The notes: generated by a model from the sequence alone, not told the origin. DNA of 64,000 nucleotides from Leptospira broomii serovar Hurstbridge str. 5399 (GCF_000243715.2 NZ_AHMO02000008.1:607001-671000); one strand, 5' to 3'; shown: positions 1-11,082, numbered from the stretch's first letter. Made by a program: numbers and translations.

Positions 1-721
1 TCGCGGGCAGCCGATTTTCCCACCAAAGCGAAGCGACGATTCCTAAGATTGCGATTCCTCCCAAAGCGACTTGATTACGTTGATGCAATTCGTATTCCGA
101 TTTGTCTTTCGAACGAGCGTCCCATAGATACAAAGTCGAAAGAGGAGAAAGCTGCATTCCCAAAAGACCGATCACTTTAGGATCGTTCTTAGGATCGCTA
201 GCCAGTCGATTTCCGGCTTCTCGCTCCGCATTTCCTAAAAATGCGACCGCGGCCAATCCGCTCCATACACCGATAGCCTTTAATTTTTCTCCGTTTTTAT
301 AAAAGCCCCATCCAGGCACGAATACTCTAGAACTCTTGGGTTTCGAAAGACCCTCCTTTTCCGCTAAGGCCACTTCCTTAGGCCTATCTTGTTCCACTTT
401 AAAGCTAGTCCAAGGAGTAAAAGAAGAAGGCTTTCCAAAACGATTCAAAGCGGCGATCCGATACTCGTAAGTTCCCGATTCTAGTTTGAATTCGATTTCA
501 TTTTCTTGAACTTTCTTTTCCACGATTAAACTTTGCGGAGGAGCTGCGTTCCGGACTTCCACTAGGTATCCTCTGCTACCTTTCACTTCCTTCCATTCGA
601 TATAGTAAATGAAACTTCTGCCTTCGGAAAGAACGACGGAAAAGGAAGAAAAAAATATTATGATAAAGTAAAATACTTTCAAGCTTTCCTTATTCTTTCT
701 TCTTTTAAATATTCTTTGCAT
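1..721 (-). CDS. Exported fibronectin-like protein, C-terminus outside window
   Basis: The frame read from the ATG at 719-721 stays open to the window edge, giving at least 240 residues with no stop, so the gene is cut at its 3' end. The N-terminus has a basic stretch and then a hydrophobic segment (about residues 16-34) that looks like a signal peptide. Residues ~38-105 resemble a fibronectin type III fold, with a YIEWKEV strand and a YEYRIAALNRFGKPS strand. A later PGWGFYKNGEKLKA segment and two hydrophobic stretches resemble small membrane modules that follow such domains in spirochaete proteins. It starts 10 bases after the FecR gene stop, so it is probably the third gene of the cyclase-FecR operon. 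Function is unknown; an envelope role is inferred. Confidence 0.72.
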   Translation of the reverse strand, partial: MQRIFKRRKNKESLKVFYFIIIFFSSFSVVLSEGRSFIYYIEWKEVKGSRGYLVEVRNAAPPQSLIVEKKVQENEIEFKLESGTYEYRIAALNRFGKPSSFTPWTSFKVEQDRPKEVALAEKEGLSKPKSSRVFVPGWGFYKNGEKLKAIGVWSGLAAVAFLGNAEREAGNRLASDPKNDPKVIGLLGMQLSPLSTLYLWDARSKDKSEYELHQRNQVALGGIAILGIVASLWWENRLPA

Positions 722-731
722 GAATCTTTTT

Positions 732-2243
732 TCAAGGCCGCGCCCCGCTAGATTTAGTTTCGGGAGCTTCTAAGTCTTCTCTTAATTGTATTCTAAACTC
801 AGCCTCGGATTTAATCGAGGGATTTTCTTCCGATTCGATAGTCCACAAAAAGACGCCTACATCTAATTTTTCCAAATCTCTAAAAGAAAAGCGATCTCCT
901 TTCATCTTTCTTTCGTACACTAGTTCGTCTTTTCCGGGTTTTCGTACGTAGAGGCGGAACTTCCAATCGGATTCTTTAGTGCCGGGTTTAAACTTCCATC
1001 GAAAGACCAAACTTTCCTTCCCGGTCATATCGACTAACGATCCGCTTCTCGGGAACTCCAGCGACAACACGTCGCTATTCGTCGTTTGAGTCGGTTCTTT
1101 TAGCGGAGTTTGGGGGGCTTTAGCAATAGGAGATTCGGGGATAACGATGGCGAACTTACGTGTTTCGGATATCGCATCCGTCCCGGGCAGATTCGTATAA
1201 GATACTACTCGCCAATAGTAAGTACCGGGATCCAAGGTCATTGAAAAGTTCGTTCGAAACACTTGCGATTCCCTTACGTTTGAAAAAGAAGGATCGCTCG
1301 AAATCTGAAGTCGATAACCGCTCGCGATCTTCTGTCTCGCCCAAGCAAATGAAACGGTTCGTTCTTCTTGGATACCTTCTTTTTTGGGATAGAACAAATC
1401 AGGTACCGGATTAGGAAGCACTCGAAATTTACGAACCTCCGATATTCTCTTTCCATTTTGAGATCGTACTCTCCAAAAGTAGATTCCTTCTTTGAACTTC
1501 TGCCGAAGTCCCTTTTCTTTGACGGTTCTCGTTTCGATGATTTTGCCGAAATCTCTTTTCGAGGCAACCTCCAAAACCGAATCATCCCCGCCGTCCCAGC
1601 GAAATTCCACAAGTTGCTCCGGCTCTTGCGGGAAAAATCTCTGCGATTCTTCGGGAAAGATTAAATTCCATTTTTTTTCGGACTTGATCGCATTCAGAGC
1701 CGTCTCCCCTTCTCCCAATGTCATCTTAGAGGTTCCATCTTCTTTCCAGATCACTTCTCCTTTTCGTACGTTTACGGAAAGACCGTCCGGCGAATTTGTT
1801 ATCTGAAATGAGGAATCGGACTTAGCATCCAGACCGACTTTTCCGGCTATCACCGAAAGAACCTTTTTACCTTCGACCAAAAGACTCCCTTCCCCTAACT
1901 GTAGGATTTCCCGATTCTCTTTTAATTGCAGAACGACCATCGACTGCGGATCCAACTCGATTTGGGTTCCGGAGTTTAAATGCACGACCGCTTCCGACGC
2001 TTCATCCGTTCTTACCGAATCCTTATTGAATACGGACATACCTTGTTCCACATCCTCCCAAAGCATCCGATCCGGAAATTTCCTTTGGGCAGTCTTGTAT
2101 CTAAAGGAAACGGTTCCTAAAGCTTCCTTTCCGGAATCCCCTCTGGATTTAGATTCGAAATAAAGCAAGTATAAAGACATCAAGAAAACTAGGATGCAAA
2201 GCAACCCTACTTGTATCTCTCGAATATAAGGTTTGAAATTCAT
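732..2243 (-). CDS. FecR-domain membrane-anchored protein
   Basis: A 503-residue protein. One transmembrane helix (about residues 11-28) is followed by a FecR-like domain (about 60-190) with the usual short beta repeats (AVVHLNSGTQIELDP, GEGSLLVEG, VRKGEVIWKEDG). After that come three fibronectin-like modules, marked by recurring strands FYWRVRSQNGK, YYWRVVSYTN and FLWTIESEEN, each followed by a SE(A/V)(R/E)F-type strand. The topology predicts that most of the protein lies in the periplasm. FecR domains in iron-uptake systems pass signals to sigma factors, but no sigma factor lies nearby, so a structural or ligand-sensing role is more likely. It begins 6 bases after the upstream cyclase gene and is almost certainly co-transcribed with it. 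Confidence 0.8.
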   Translation of the reverse strand: MNFKPYIREIQVGLLCILVFLMSLYLLYFESKSRGDSGKEALGTVSFRYKTAQRKFPDRMLWEDVEQGMSVFNKDSVRTDEASEAVVHLNSGTQIELDPQSMVVLQLKENREILQLGEGSLLVEGKKVLSVIAGKVGLDAKSDSSFQITNSPDGLSVNVRKGEVIWKEDGTSKMTLGEGETALNAIKSEKKWNLIFPEESQRFFPQEPEQLVEFRWDGGDDSVLEVASKRDFGKIIETRTVKEKGLRQKFKEGIYFWRVRSQNGKRISEVRKFRVLPNPVPDLFYPKKEGIQEERTVSFAWARQKIASGYRLQISSDPSFSNVRESQVFRTNFSMTLDPGTYYWRVVSYTNLPGTDAISETRKFAIVIPESPIAKAPQTPLKEPTQTTNSDVLSLEFPRSGSLVDMTGKESLVFRWKFKPGTKESDWKFRLYVRKPGKDELVYERKMKGDRFSFRDLEKLDVGVFLWTIESEENPSIKSEAEFRIQLREDLEAPETKSSGARP

Positions 2244-2249
2244 GATTTT

Positions 2250-4577
2250 CTAATGTGCCAATGCCTGGGACGGACCGGCAGGTTCGGGAATTTCGCAGAT
2301 TCTTCTGACCTCTTCCAAACTTTTAGGGCATTCGGGGTCTTCCTTCCAACCCAAAACCGCATATAAATATTGCGGTTCTTCCTTACCGCGAATCCAAACC
2401 GGAGGAAGAGCTTCGAATAAATAATAATCTTTTACTTTTTCGAATGAAGAGCTCGATATTAAAATGTCGGTTCCAAAATCCTTCGTAAGATATTCGATTC
2501 GCGAGGCCAAATTTACGGCGTCTCCGATGACGGTGAATTCGAATTTCTTTTCCGAACCGATTTGACCTACCACAACGGACCCCGTATTAATTCCGCATCC
2601 GAATCTTGCCTTCGGCCGACCGATCTGACTTCCGATTCGATTGAATTCGATCAAAGCGTTTCTCATTAAAAGCCCTGCATTGACGGCATTTCTAGTATCG
2701 TTTCCGTCCGAATACAATGCGCCCCAATGAGCCATAATAGCGTCTCCGATGAACTTATCCACGATCCCTTGCGTTAGATATATGCATTCCACCATTTCGG
2801 TGAAGTATGCGTTCAAAAATTCGACGACTTCGCTCGGCTTTAATCTTTCCGACATACCGGTGAAATTCCGTAGGTCCGAAAAAAATACCGCGACTTCTTT
2901 CGTTTCTCCTCCCAAAGAGACCTCGCCGGAAAGAGCACGTTCCGCTATTTCCTTATTTACGAATTTGCCGAAGGTATCTTTGATTTTTTCCCTTTCCTCC
3001 AAACCTTGAGCCATCTTTAAAAATGAATTCGTAAGGACCCCTACCTCGTCTCTAGTTACCGGACGAATCGCTACGTGATAATTTCCTCTTTCGATCTGTC
3101 TGGTTGCGCTTAACAGATTGATAATAGGCACGGTAAGCGTTCGAGAAAAAAGAAACACGACTAAGAAAGCTATCGATAGGACACAAAGTAGAATATAAAG
3201 ATTCTGCCTTCGAATTTTATATACGGCTTCGAAGGCTTTTTCAGCCTCGATGGAGGAAATCACCGCGAGATTTCCGTCTTCGAGTTGCTGGAATGATCCG
3301 AGTGTTTCCTTTCCTTCGTAATCGGTCGTCCTTGAGCCGTTATCCGTAGGATTGCGAAGCAGAAATTGAACTAGGGGATTCTTTGAATAATCTTTTTCGG
3401 AAAGAGCCTCCGCTTCATTTGTATGAGCGACCAATTTTCCTTGAGAATCGACGATCCATATTTCGAATAATTCGGTTTGTAGCGCCGAACGCGCCGATTC
3501 CCATAAATCGGTGGGCGCCAATAAAAAGAAACTAGCTTCGCTGCCGCCTTTCTTTCTTTCGGAGAACAACACTAACGGGAATCCGAATTTGGAGCTTATA
3601 TTCGATACATGTAATTTATCCGAATCGGAAGAAAGAAGTTTAGTCCTCTCCGTCATAGGTATTGAATTCCATTTTGCACGGATAGGTTCTTCCTCCGTTC
3701 TCAACTCCTTAAGAAAACGGGGATTGAAAAATAAGTTCGCTTCTCCATCCTTTGCTTTCCCCCAGGCCAGGATTCTAGGTTGACTGGCAAAATAAGCTTC
3801 TAAATCCTTCGGGAGAAATCCTTTCTTAGAGTTCGTGCCCGGGACGACTTGTCCCGGGGATTTTTCATAGAATTCATCGGCCTTGTCGGCTAGATCTCGA
3901 ACCCTTAAACCGACCTGCAAACCGGTCAATCGGGCAAGACTCAGGTTATATTCTTGAATTAACGATACCGTATAATTTCTAAATAACGTCGTCGCTAGCG
4001 CGATCATAAATCCCATGCTAAGGACGACGATTGCGGATACTATGGATAGTAGCTTTACTCGTATGGTGACTTGGGAAGGACGAAAAGCCTCCCTCTCTGC
4101 GGAATCCTTTCCGGACTTTCCGTAGTTGGCGAATTCGGAACGGACTTCCTGAACCGGCGCCGGCTTCTTAATAGGAGAGAACGGCGTCGAAACAATTTTC
4201 TCCGTTAATGGAAAGCGATCCTTGAATACGCTTAATACCCGATCCGCCTCGTCCAAGGAATACCAAAATAAAACGGGAGATTTCTTTCCTCTCGCTTGCA
4301 GAAACGAGATCAGTTTTTCCACCGATTTGTCGGACAAATTAAACTTGGAACCGTCAAGAGTCGTAATAGAAATCTGCTCGGATTTCAGACTCTTGATTAA
4401 CTTTATAAAACCCGGGTTCCTTTTCCAGGCGCCGGCCTCGGTCGGACTACCCCAAAGGATTACTTCTCTAATCCCTCGAGTGTGAACTTCCTCCAACCAG
4501 GGCTGCTCTTCTTCCGATTCGGGAGTAAACCTTTGGACATAGAGCGAAAGCCCGGAATCCAACGCATATTCGAGCAT
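2250..4577 (-). CDS. Membrane-bound class III adenylate/guanylate cyclase with HAMP domain
   Basis: A 775-residue sensor cyclase that should make cAMP (or cGMP) from the nucleoside triphosphate. Residues 1-165 form an unassigned cytoplasmic N-terminal region. Helices at ~175-198 and ~459-480 bracket a ~260-residue periplasmic sensor that resembles Cache-type domains. A HAMP linker follows (~480-530), then the catalytic domain (~555-755). The metal-binding aspartates are visible as D568 in FFSDLRNFT and D612 in KFIGDAIMA. The substrate-pocket region reads KKFEFTVIGDAVNLASR, where the threonine replaces the usual aspartate as in class IIIb cyclases. The asparagine and arginine of NLASR are present, so activity is likely. 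It is the first gene of the operon with the FecR protein. Confidence 0.9.
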   Translation of the reverse strand: MLEYALDSGLSLYVQRFTPESEEEQPWLEEVHTRGIREVILWGSPTEAGAWKRNPGFIKLIKSLKSEQISITTLDGSKFNLSDKSVEKLISFLQARGKKSPVLFWYSLDEADRVLSVFKDRFPLTEKIVSTPFSPIKKPAPVQEVRSEFANYGKSGKDSAEREAFRPSQVTIRVKLLSIVSAIVVLSMGFMIALATTLFRNYTVSLIQEYNLSLARLTGLQVGLRVRDLADKADEFYEKSPGQVVPGTNSKKGFLPKDLEAYFASQPRILAWGKAKDGEANLFFNPRFLKELRTEEEPIRAKWNSIPMTERTKLLSSDSDKLHVSNISSKFGFPLVLFSERKKGGSEASFFLLAPTDLWESARSALQTELFEIWIVDSQGKLVAHTNEAEALSEKDYSKNPLVQFLLRNPTDNGSRTTDYEGKETLGSFQQLEDGNLAVISSIEAEKAFEAVYKIRRQNLYILLCVLSIAFLVVFLFSRTLTVPIINLLSATRQIERGNYHVAIRPVTRDEVGVLTNSFLKMAQGLEEREKIKDTFGKFVNKEIAERALSGEVSLGGETKEVAVFFSDLRNFTGMSERLKPSEVVEFLNAYFTEMVECIYLTQGIVDKFIGDAIMAHWGALYSDGNDTRNAVNAGLLMRNALIEFNRIGSQIGRPKARFGCGINTGSVVVGQIGSEKKFEFTVIGDAVNLASRIEYLTKDFGTDILISSSSFEKVKDYYLFEALPPVWIRGKEEPQYLYAVLGWKEDPECPKSLEEVRRICEIPEPAGPSQALAH

Positions 4578-4783
4578 TTATTCGTATGCCTCCCCATCCA
4601 TGGGGTTCGGAGTTTCTCAAAACTACTTCGTTTGTCATTCGAAAATCCTTTTTCAAAAAACGGGAGTTCGATTTAGCGTCAAGAATCCTCGCTAAAAATG
4701 CCGCGGCAATGCCACATAATCAATACTTGGTGACTTTTCCGCTAAGAGAAAACCCTTTTCGGAATCGAATAGATTCTTACAGT

Positions 4784-5821
4784 ATGCCAATGCACGAAAT
4801 TGATTGGCCAACGATTCTTCGATTCCATTGGGTCATCGGCCCGGCCTTCGCTGCCCTTGGGATTTTGCTCGGTTATATTTTTGGCGGCTTTATAGTTCCA
4901 AAGCTCGCGGCGAATCTTACGAAAGATAAATTGGACAAGCGGCATCCTCTCTATCTTGCTTTATTATCCTTCGTACGTTATTTTTTCTTAATATTAGGAT
5001 TGTATGCCGCGATTCATGCGTCTTCCTTGCATCCAGAGACAAGGATTTCTTACTTCTTATACCTAAAGGTCCTCACAATCTTATTTTTTACGCTTTCTCT
5101 TGCTAACGTCGCAACGGGCTTTTTTGAATTATTCTCATCGAAGAACGAAGGCATCCTTTCCTCGGCTTCGATTTTGAACAATATTTTGCGTATCTGCATA
5201 TTGTTGATCGGCGGATTGGTGATTTTACAAACGCTGGGAATTTCCGTCGCTCCCGCCTTAACCGCATTAGGTGTTGGAGGATTAGCTGTAGCGTTAGGAT
5301 TACAAGAGACTCTCTCGAATCTTTTCGCCGGACTGGAGGTCTTACTCAGTAAAAAGGTCCGAGTCGGAGATTTCATCACCTTAGAAACCGGACAAGAAGG
5401 ATATATAGAAGATATCAACTGGAGAACCACTTCTCTACGAAAACTGAACGGGAGTACGGTCGTCATTCCGAACTCAAAAATGTCTCAAACGACTTACATA
5501 AATTATGAACTCCCATCTTCGAAGGTATCGATCGGCGTTGCCCTATCCGTCTCCTATCAAAACGATCTTCAAAGAGTGGAAAGTATTTGCAAAGAAGTCG
5601 CCAAGCTGACTCTCCAATCCGTTTATGGAAAAGCGACAGACATCGAACCTCACGTCCGTTTCCAGGTATTCGGACCGTCTAGCATAGATTTAACGGTCAC
5701 GTTTCAATTAAAGGAAATAACCGATCAATATTTACTGAAATCGGAATTTATAAAATCCTTGCATGAAAAGTTCAAATCGGACGGAATCGAATTTCCGATA
5801 TCCACGCAAAAAAAAGTTTAG
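4784..5821 (+). CDS. MscS-family mechanosensitive ion channel
   Basis: A small-conductance mechanosensitive channel of about 345 residues in the inner membrane, which opens under hypo-osmotic stress. Several N-terminal helices precede the pore helix, which is recognisable from its Ala/Gly pattern (LTALGVGGLAVALGLQETLSN). The MscS beta domain follows (FAGLEVLL, VRVGDFI, EGYIEDINWRTT, VVIPNSKM). I chose the ATG at 4784 (MPMHEIDW), which lies just before the first membrane helix. The frame is open upstream to 4586, but that extension is not channel-like and would almost abut the divergent cyclase start. An ATG at 4790 is also possible because no strong ribosome binding site decides between them. 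Confidence 0.88.
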   Translation: MPMHEIDWPTILRFHWVIGPAFAALGILLGYIFGGFIVPKLAANLTKDKLDKRHPLYLALLSFVRYFFLILGLYAAIHASSLHPETRISYFLYLKVLTILFFTLSLANVATGFFELFSSKNEGILSSASILNNILRICILLIGGLVILQTLGISVAPALTALGVGGLAVALGLQETLSNLFAGLEVLLSKKVRVGDFITLETGQEGYIEDINWRTTSLRKLNGSTVVIPNSKMSQTTYINYELPSSKVSIGVALSVSYQNDLQRVESICKEVAKLTLQSVYGKATDIEPHVRFQVFGPSSIDLTVTFQLKEITDQYLLKSEFIKSLHEKFKSDGIEFPISTQKKV

Positions 5822-5869
5822 ACGATTTTACGCTAAATTTATCGTTGATGACCTGAAAAGGCGAACCCC

Positions 5870-6727
5870 ATGCGAATTGAAAATTATCGAGGTCTTTGGT
5901 TTTATATCCACGTTCTCAGTTTGGATATTTGCTTAGGGGTAGTCGGGTCCGGGGCTTACGCAGTCACGGTTACAGGCGCTAAGATGAAATGGGCATGGTG
6001 GATTCTTCTCCCGCTTAGCGTCTGGGTGGTTTACACGGCAGACCACTTATTGGACGGAAGAAAAGTGGGCGAATCTTCCGTCAACCCTAGGCACAGGTTT
6101 CATTTCGAATATTCTAAAATTCTAATAGTACTGGCGTTCGGAGGCGCGATTCTTTGCGCGGCGCTCGCTCTTCTCTTCGTAAGGGAAATCGTATTCCTCG
6201 GAGGACTGATCCTTTCCGTTCTCGCAATCGTTCATTTGTCGTTAGCCTCCTGGGGAAAAATCAGGTTCGGAAAAGAATTTTCCGTCGCGACAATTTACAC
6301 ATTGGGAGTTTGGTTCGGTCCCTTGTTAGTAGTAGGTTTCCGATCTTGGATAACGGGAGTCTTACTGATACTTTTCTTTTTGGGAACCGTCTTGAACTTA
6401 ATTATGAATTCGTTGATGGAAATGGACTTGGACGAAAAAGAAGGACTCGTCTATTTGCTCGGAACGTTTTCACCCGAATCGGCGAGAGACTGGGTGCTTC
6501 GATTTTCCTTACTAGGAGCCGTTGCCGGACTTTTACTCGCGGGTTGGACACGCAAATTCGAACCAGCCGAGTCGGTTTCCGCATGTATCTTCGCCGGGTT
6601 GCTTTGTGCCGTTCCGGGAATTATCTTACGTTACTCCGATTTCTTTTCAGGTTCCCAACGATATAGAATGATAGGAGAAGGAATCTATATAATCGGTTTT
6701 ATTCCTTGGATATTATCTTGGTATTAG
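5870..6727 (+). CDS. UbiA-like polytopic membrane protein, function unknown
   Basis: A 285-residue protein with about eight hydrophobic segments. The segment VYTADHLLDGRK followed by NPRHRFHFEY, and a second acidic segment (NSLMEMDLDEKEG), recall the two Asp-rich motifs of UbiA-type prenyltransferases. Neither motif is a clean NxxxDxxxD, so the assignment is tentative. It lies 48 bases downstream of the MscS gene on the same strand. Its stop codon sits inside a perfect 14-bp inverted repeat that separates it from the convergent thiC gene. Confidence 0.55.
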   Translation: MRIENYRGLWFYIHVLSLDICLGVVGSGAYAVTVTGAKMKWAWWILLPLSVWVVYTADHLLDGRKVGESSVNPRHRFHFEYSKILIVLAFGGAILCAALALLFVREIVFLGGLILSVLAIVHLSLASWGKIRFGKEFSVATIYTLGVWFGPLLVVGFRSWITGVLLILFFLGTVLNLIMNSLMEMDLDEKEGLVYLLGTFSPESARDWVLRFSLLGAVAGLLLAGWTRKFEPAESVSACIFAGLLCAVPGIILRYSDFFSGSQRYRMIGEGIYIIGFIPWILSWY

Positions 6728-6757
6728 TAGGCGTTCTTTTTCGGAACGCCTACTAAT
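6723..6757. terminator. Stem-loop between convergent genes
   Basis: Perfect 14-bp inverted repeat: left arm 6723-6736, right arm 6744-6757, 7-base T-rich loop. It lies between the stop of the UbiA-like gene and the stop of thiC. Neither side has a long T-run after the stem, so it may act as an mRNA 3' end or block read-through in both directions without being a classic intrinsic terminator. Confidence 0.6.
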
Positions 6758-6761
6758 GATT

Positions 6762-8627
<1,866 letters not shown>

Positions 8628-8763
8628 CTACGGCCAAGCAATTTTAAGAATGGAATGGCCATTCAGCAGAAAGAGAAGCTACTCGATATCTATGTTTTAA
8701 GAATTCGATCATTCACAGCGCGTTCTACATTCTTCTATAGAATAGATACATTCATGATACAAA

Positions 8764-8782
8764 CTCGTTCATGCTGAACGAG
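8764..8782. repeat. 8-bp perfect inverted repeat in thiC/ompL1 intergenic region
   Basis: CTCGTTCA-TGC-TGAACGAG, a perfect 8-bp palindrome with a 3-base spacer. It lies in the roughly 500-base AT-rich region between the thiC riboswitch and ompL1, where I see no gene. No T-run follows, so an operator is more likely than a terminator. Which of the divergent genes it serves is unknown. Confidence 0.45.
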
Positions 8783-8949
8783 CATTCGCTATATCCAAAA
8801 TCATAGAGCGAAAACGAAAGTTAAACGATCCATTTTAAAAATTTTACGTGTTGCATTGCGGAAAAATTAACGTCATCAAGATTACCTAACTCATGTTCGA
8901 AATAAAGAAATAGAAAACAGGACTTTTTTATTTAGCTTCGATTATCTGT

Positions 8950-9000
8950 TTGACAGCGAACGGAAGCTCCTTAGAGTCCTGTCCTATGCCTGGGACAGGC
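8950..9000 (+). promoter_or_regulatory. Putative ompL1 promoter and leader hairpin
   Basis: A TTGACA hexamer (8950-8955) lies about 110 bases before the ompL1 start, but the partner -10 hexamer around 8971 is weak. Just downstream a 7-bp perfect inverted repeat (CCTGTCC 8978-8984, GGACAGG 8993-8999, 8-base loop) would fall in the 5' leader. It could be a protein-binding site or an mRNA-stabilising hairpin. A strong AAAGGAG ribosome site precedes the ATG. Confidence 0.4.
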
Positions 9001-9066
9001 AATAGACATAAAATGTCCTGGCTTTACGACACTTCACGATACGAAAAGTTTAAAGGAGCTATATAA

Positions 9067-9966
9067 ATGGTTCGTAACATAAGCAAAGTTGTGCTTGTCT
9101 TCGCCGTTCTTTTTTCGGCAGCGAGCATAAGCGCAAAATCATACGTCTTCGGGAGCCTTGGTACTCAATTCGACCTCGGGCAACTCGGCGGCACAATCAC
9201 TAAAGATGGTCTGGATGCATCCAATAACTTTGACGTCGCTCCGTCATCTGCTAATGCTAACGCGGGTGTTTCGCCACGTCGCGCGATCATTCCGGAAAAT
9301 CGTCTGATCACTCTTCAACACACAACAAACGGATTGATCAGCGCGAAAACCGCCGGAGCCATGACCGGTGGAGTGATATCCATCGGATATGAAAAGGACT
9401 TTGGAAAAGCATTCTTCTGGAGAATTTCAGGTAACTATACCAGAAAAATCATGGGTGGAGATACCACTGCAAAGTTTGCTGGATACGAATACTATAATAC
9501 TCATTGGGATTATAACGCCATTCAAATTCCCGTAAACGTCGGTATCAAACTTTCCGTGTCGGAAGATGCGGCGATTTACATCGGAGCCGGTATTCACTAC
9601 TTCAAAGGTGGATGGAGTTTAGCTGGTAGTAACCACGCTGAAGACGTACACCAATACTTGGTTTCAACTCTTGGAGCAGGAAACACGATTACGAATCTAG
9701 TCGCCGATGGAACAAACCCTCAAGCGAACTGGGAAAATACTCGTTTTAGCGTGGCCGGATTCGCTCCAAACTGGTTGATCGGAGCGCAAGCGAGACTTAC
9801 CGACAAAGGCCACTTCTTTATGGAAGCGGAGACTCTCTACTCCTTCCAATACGGAGTGGGCCATACTCATTCCTTGGGTGGTATTATCAGCTTATCCCCA
9901 ACTCCTGCTTATCCGATTGTTTTGGGTGGAACTCAATACCGTTTCGGATACAAGCTCGAAATCTAA
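9067..9966 (+). CDS. ompL1: Outer-membrane porin OmpL1
   Basis: A 299-residue transmembrane beta-barrel porin of the leptospiral outer membrane. The signal peptide ends at SISAKS. OmpL1 family features are evident: FDLGQLGGTITKDGLDAS near the N-terminus, PRRAIIPENRLITL, IGYEKDFGKAFFWR, VGIKLSVSEDAAIYIGAG, HYFKGGWSL, FAPNWLIGAQARLTDKGH and the final YRFGYKLEI strand ending in a hydrophobic residue. Amphipathic strands alternate throughout. The gene stands alone with a well-placed AAAGGAG site and its own intrinsic terminator, which fits a highly expressed porin. It is the best genus marker in the window. Confidence 0.96.
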   Translation: MVRNISKVVLVFAVLFSAASISAKSYVFGSLGTQFDLGQLGGTITKDGLDASNNFDVAPSSANANAGVSPRRAIIPENRLITLQHTTNGLISAKTAGAMTGGVISIGYEKDFGKAFFWRISGNYTRKIMGGDTTAKFAGYEYYNTHWDYNAIQIPVNVGIKLSVSEDAAIYIGAGIHYFKGGWSLAGSNHAEDVHQYLVSTLGAGNTITNLVADGTNPQANWENTRFSVAGFAPNWLIGAQARLTDKGHFFMEAETLYSFQYGVGHTHSLGGIISLSPTPAYPIVLGGTQYRFGYKLEI

Positions 9967-9988
9967 TCTTCAAGCTTAACCCGTTCTT

Positions 9989-10016
9989 AAAAGGCTCCAT
10001 TCGGGGCCTTTTTTAT
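9989..10016 (+). terminator. Intrinsic terminator of ompL1
   Basis: A 10-bp stem (AAAAGGCTCC / GGGGCCTTTT, one G-T pair) with an ATTC loop, followed by a T-rich run (to about 10018). The A-run on the other side means it could also end the convergent pcm transcript, whose stop codon (10013-10015) overlaps the hairpin. Confidence 0.9.
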
Positions 10017-10720
10017 TTATCGGCAAAGCCGCCTCTTCCGGTTAACGGTACGAATTTTACTTCGATTCGACCCTTTTCTTCCCACTGATCATTACGTTTC
10101 AATAAAGTGACTAGATGCTGAATGTTCCCCGTCCCAAAAATCGGAAAGACCGCGAGTCCGCCTTCGCGTAAGCAAAGAAAGAAAGGATGAATGGTTTCCG
10201 GGATTTTTGGCAGGCAGGCCGAAGAAACAAAGCGATTAAAAGTATCTTTCCGCATCGCGAATTCGTATGCGTCTCCGATTCGGATCTGATGCACCTTTGT
10301 GCAACCAGGAGACCAAATCTCTAGAATTTCCGTCGCCCTCTGATACAATTCGGGAACGATTTCCACCGAAACGACTTCGGCTTTCATTTCGATTAAAAGT
10401 GCGGTCAGATAACCGGATCCGGTTCCTACTTCCAAAACTTTCGCTTTCGGAAATAGAGAGAGCTTTTCCAAAATATAGGCAACGATGTACGGCTGTGAAA
10501 TCGTCTGTCCGAATCCGATTGAAATCGCTTTATCCAGATATGCGAGATGCCTAGATTCGGAGGGTAGAAAAAGATGCCTTGGCACATTCCTCATCGCGCT
10601 GATAACGGAGGAGTCGGAGATTCCTCTCGCGATGATTTGATTTTTCACCATTGCCTCTCTCTCGGCGATAGAACTCGCCGACTCAAAGAGCGGCTGTGGC
10701 CCAAAAGGATGATTTTCCAT
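10013..10720 (-). CDS. pcm: Protein-L-isoaspartate O-methyltransferase
   Basis: A 235-residue cytosolic SAM-dependent enzyme that starts repair of isoaspartyl residues in aged proteins. It shows the family opening REAMVKNQIIARGI, then MRNVPRHLFLP, the GQTISQPYIVA substrate segment and the SAM-binding EVGTGSGYLTALL. The ATG at 10720 has a GAGG about 11 bases upstream. The internal MVKNQI methionine could also serve, but the residues before it are typical of the family. Confidence 0.93.
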   Translation of the reverse strand: MENHPFGPQPLFESASSIAEREAMVKNQIIARGISDSSVISAMRNVPRHLFLPSESRHLAYLDKAISIGFGQTISQPYIVAYILEKLSLFPKAKVLEVGTGSGYLTALLIEMKAEVVSVEIVPELYQRATEILEIWSPGCTKVHQIRIGDAYEFAMRKDTFNRFVSSACLPKIPETIHPFFLCLREGGLAVFPIFGTGNIQHLVTLLKRNDQWEEKGRIEVKFVPLTGRGGFADK

Positions 10721-10759
10721 TGACAGCTAGCCTCGATTTCTTACCTTGGCAGTGGGTTC

Positions 10760-10832
<73 letters not shown>

Positions 10833-10839
10833 AAACCCT

Positions 10840-11082
10840 CTACTTATCCTTCTTTCTCTCTTCCCCCAATTTCCATAATTCAGAAAATACGACATCCTGA
10901 ACTGCCTTACATAATTCCGGCTTATAGAGTTTCTTTACCGGCGGCTTTGGGTAAACATGAACTTCGTCCGTGTCCGGAATATAGGTCAACATCCGCAAGA
11001 TTTGATCATCGCCTTCTATTTCGTACATCGTGTACGACATACCCTTGGATGGAATGATTTGAGATGTTTCCAAATATTTCAT
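10840..11082 (-). CDS. Small conserved-looking hypothetical protein (80 aa)
   Basis: An 80-residue soluble protein I do not recognise. It has no signal peptide or membrane segment. The middle (YIPDTDEVHVYPKPP) looks like exposed beta structure and the C-terminus is strongly charged (EERKKDK). An AGAGGAAATT ribosome site directly precedes the ATG, which supports it as a real gene. It converges on tRNA-Phe. Confidence 0.65.
   Translation of the reverse strand: MKYLETSQIIPSKGMSYTMYEIEGDDQILRMLTYIPDTDEVHVYPKPPVKKLYKPELCKAVQDVVFSELWKLGEERKKDK

Noticed and set aside
4586..4783. 66-codon N-terminal extension of the MscS gene
   Set aside because: Not channel-like and almost abuts the divergent cyclase start; would leave no promoter space.
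5050..5466. 138-codon minus-strand frame opposite the MscS gene
   Set aside because: Antisense shadow; no recognisable protein pattern.
6154..6666. 170-codon open frame inside the UbiA-like gene
   Set aside because: Arg- and Ser-rich shadow of the longer gene with no domain and no ribosome site.
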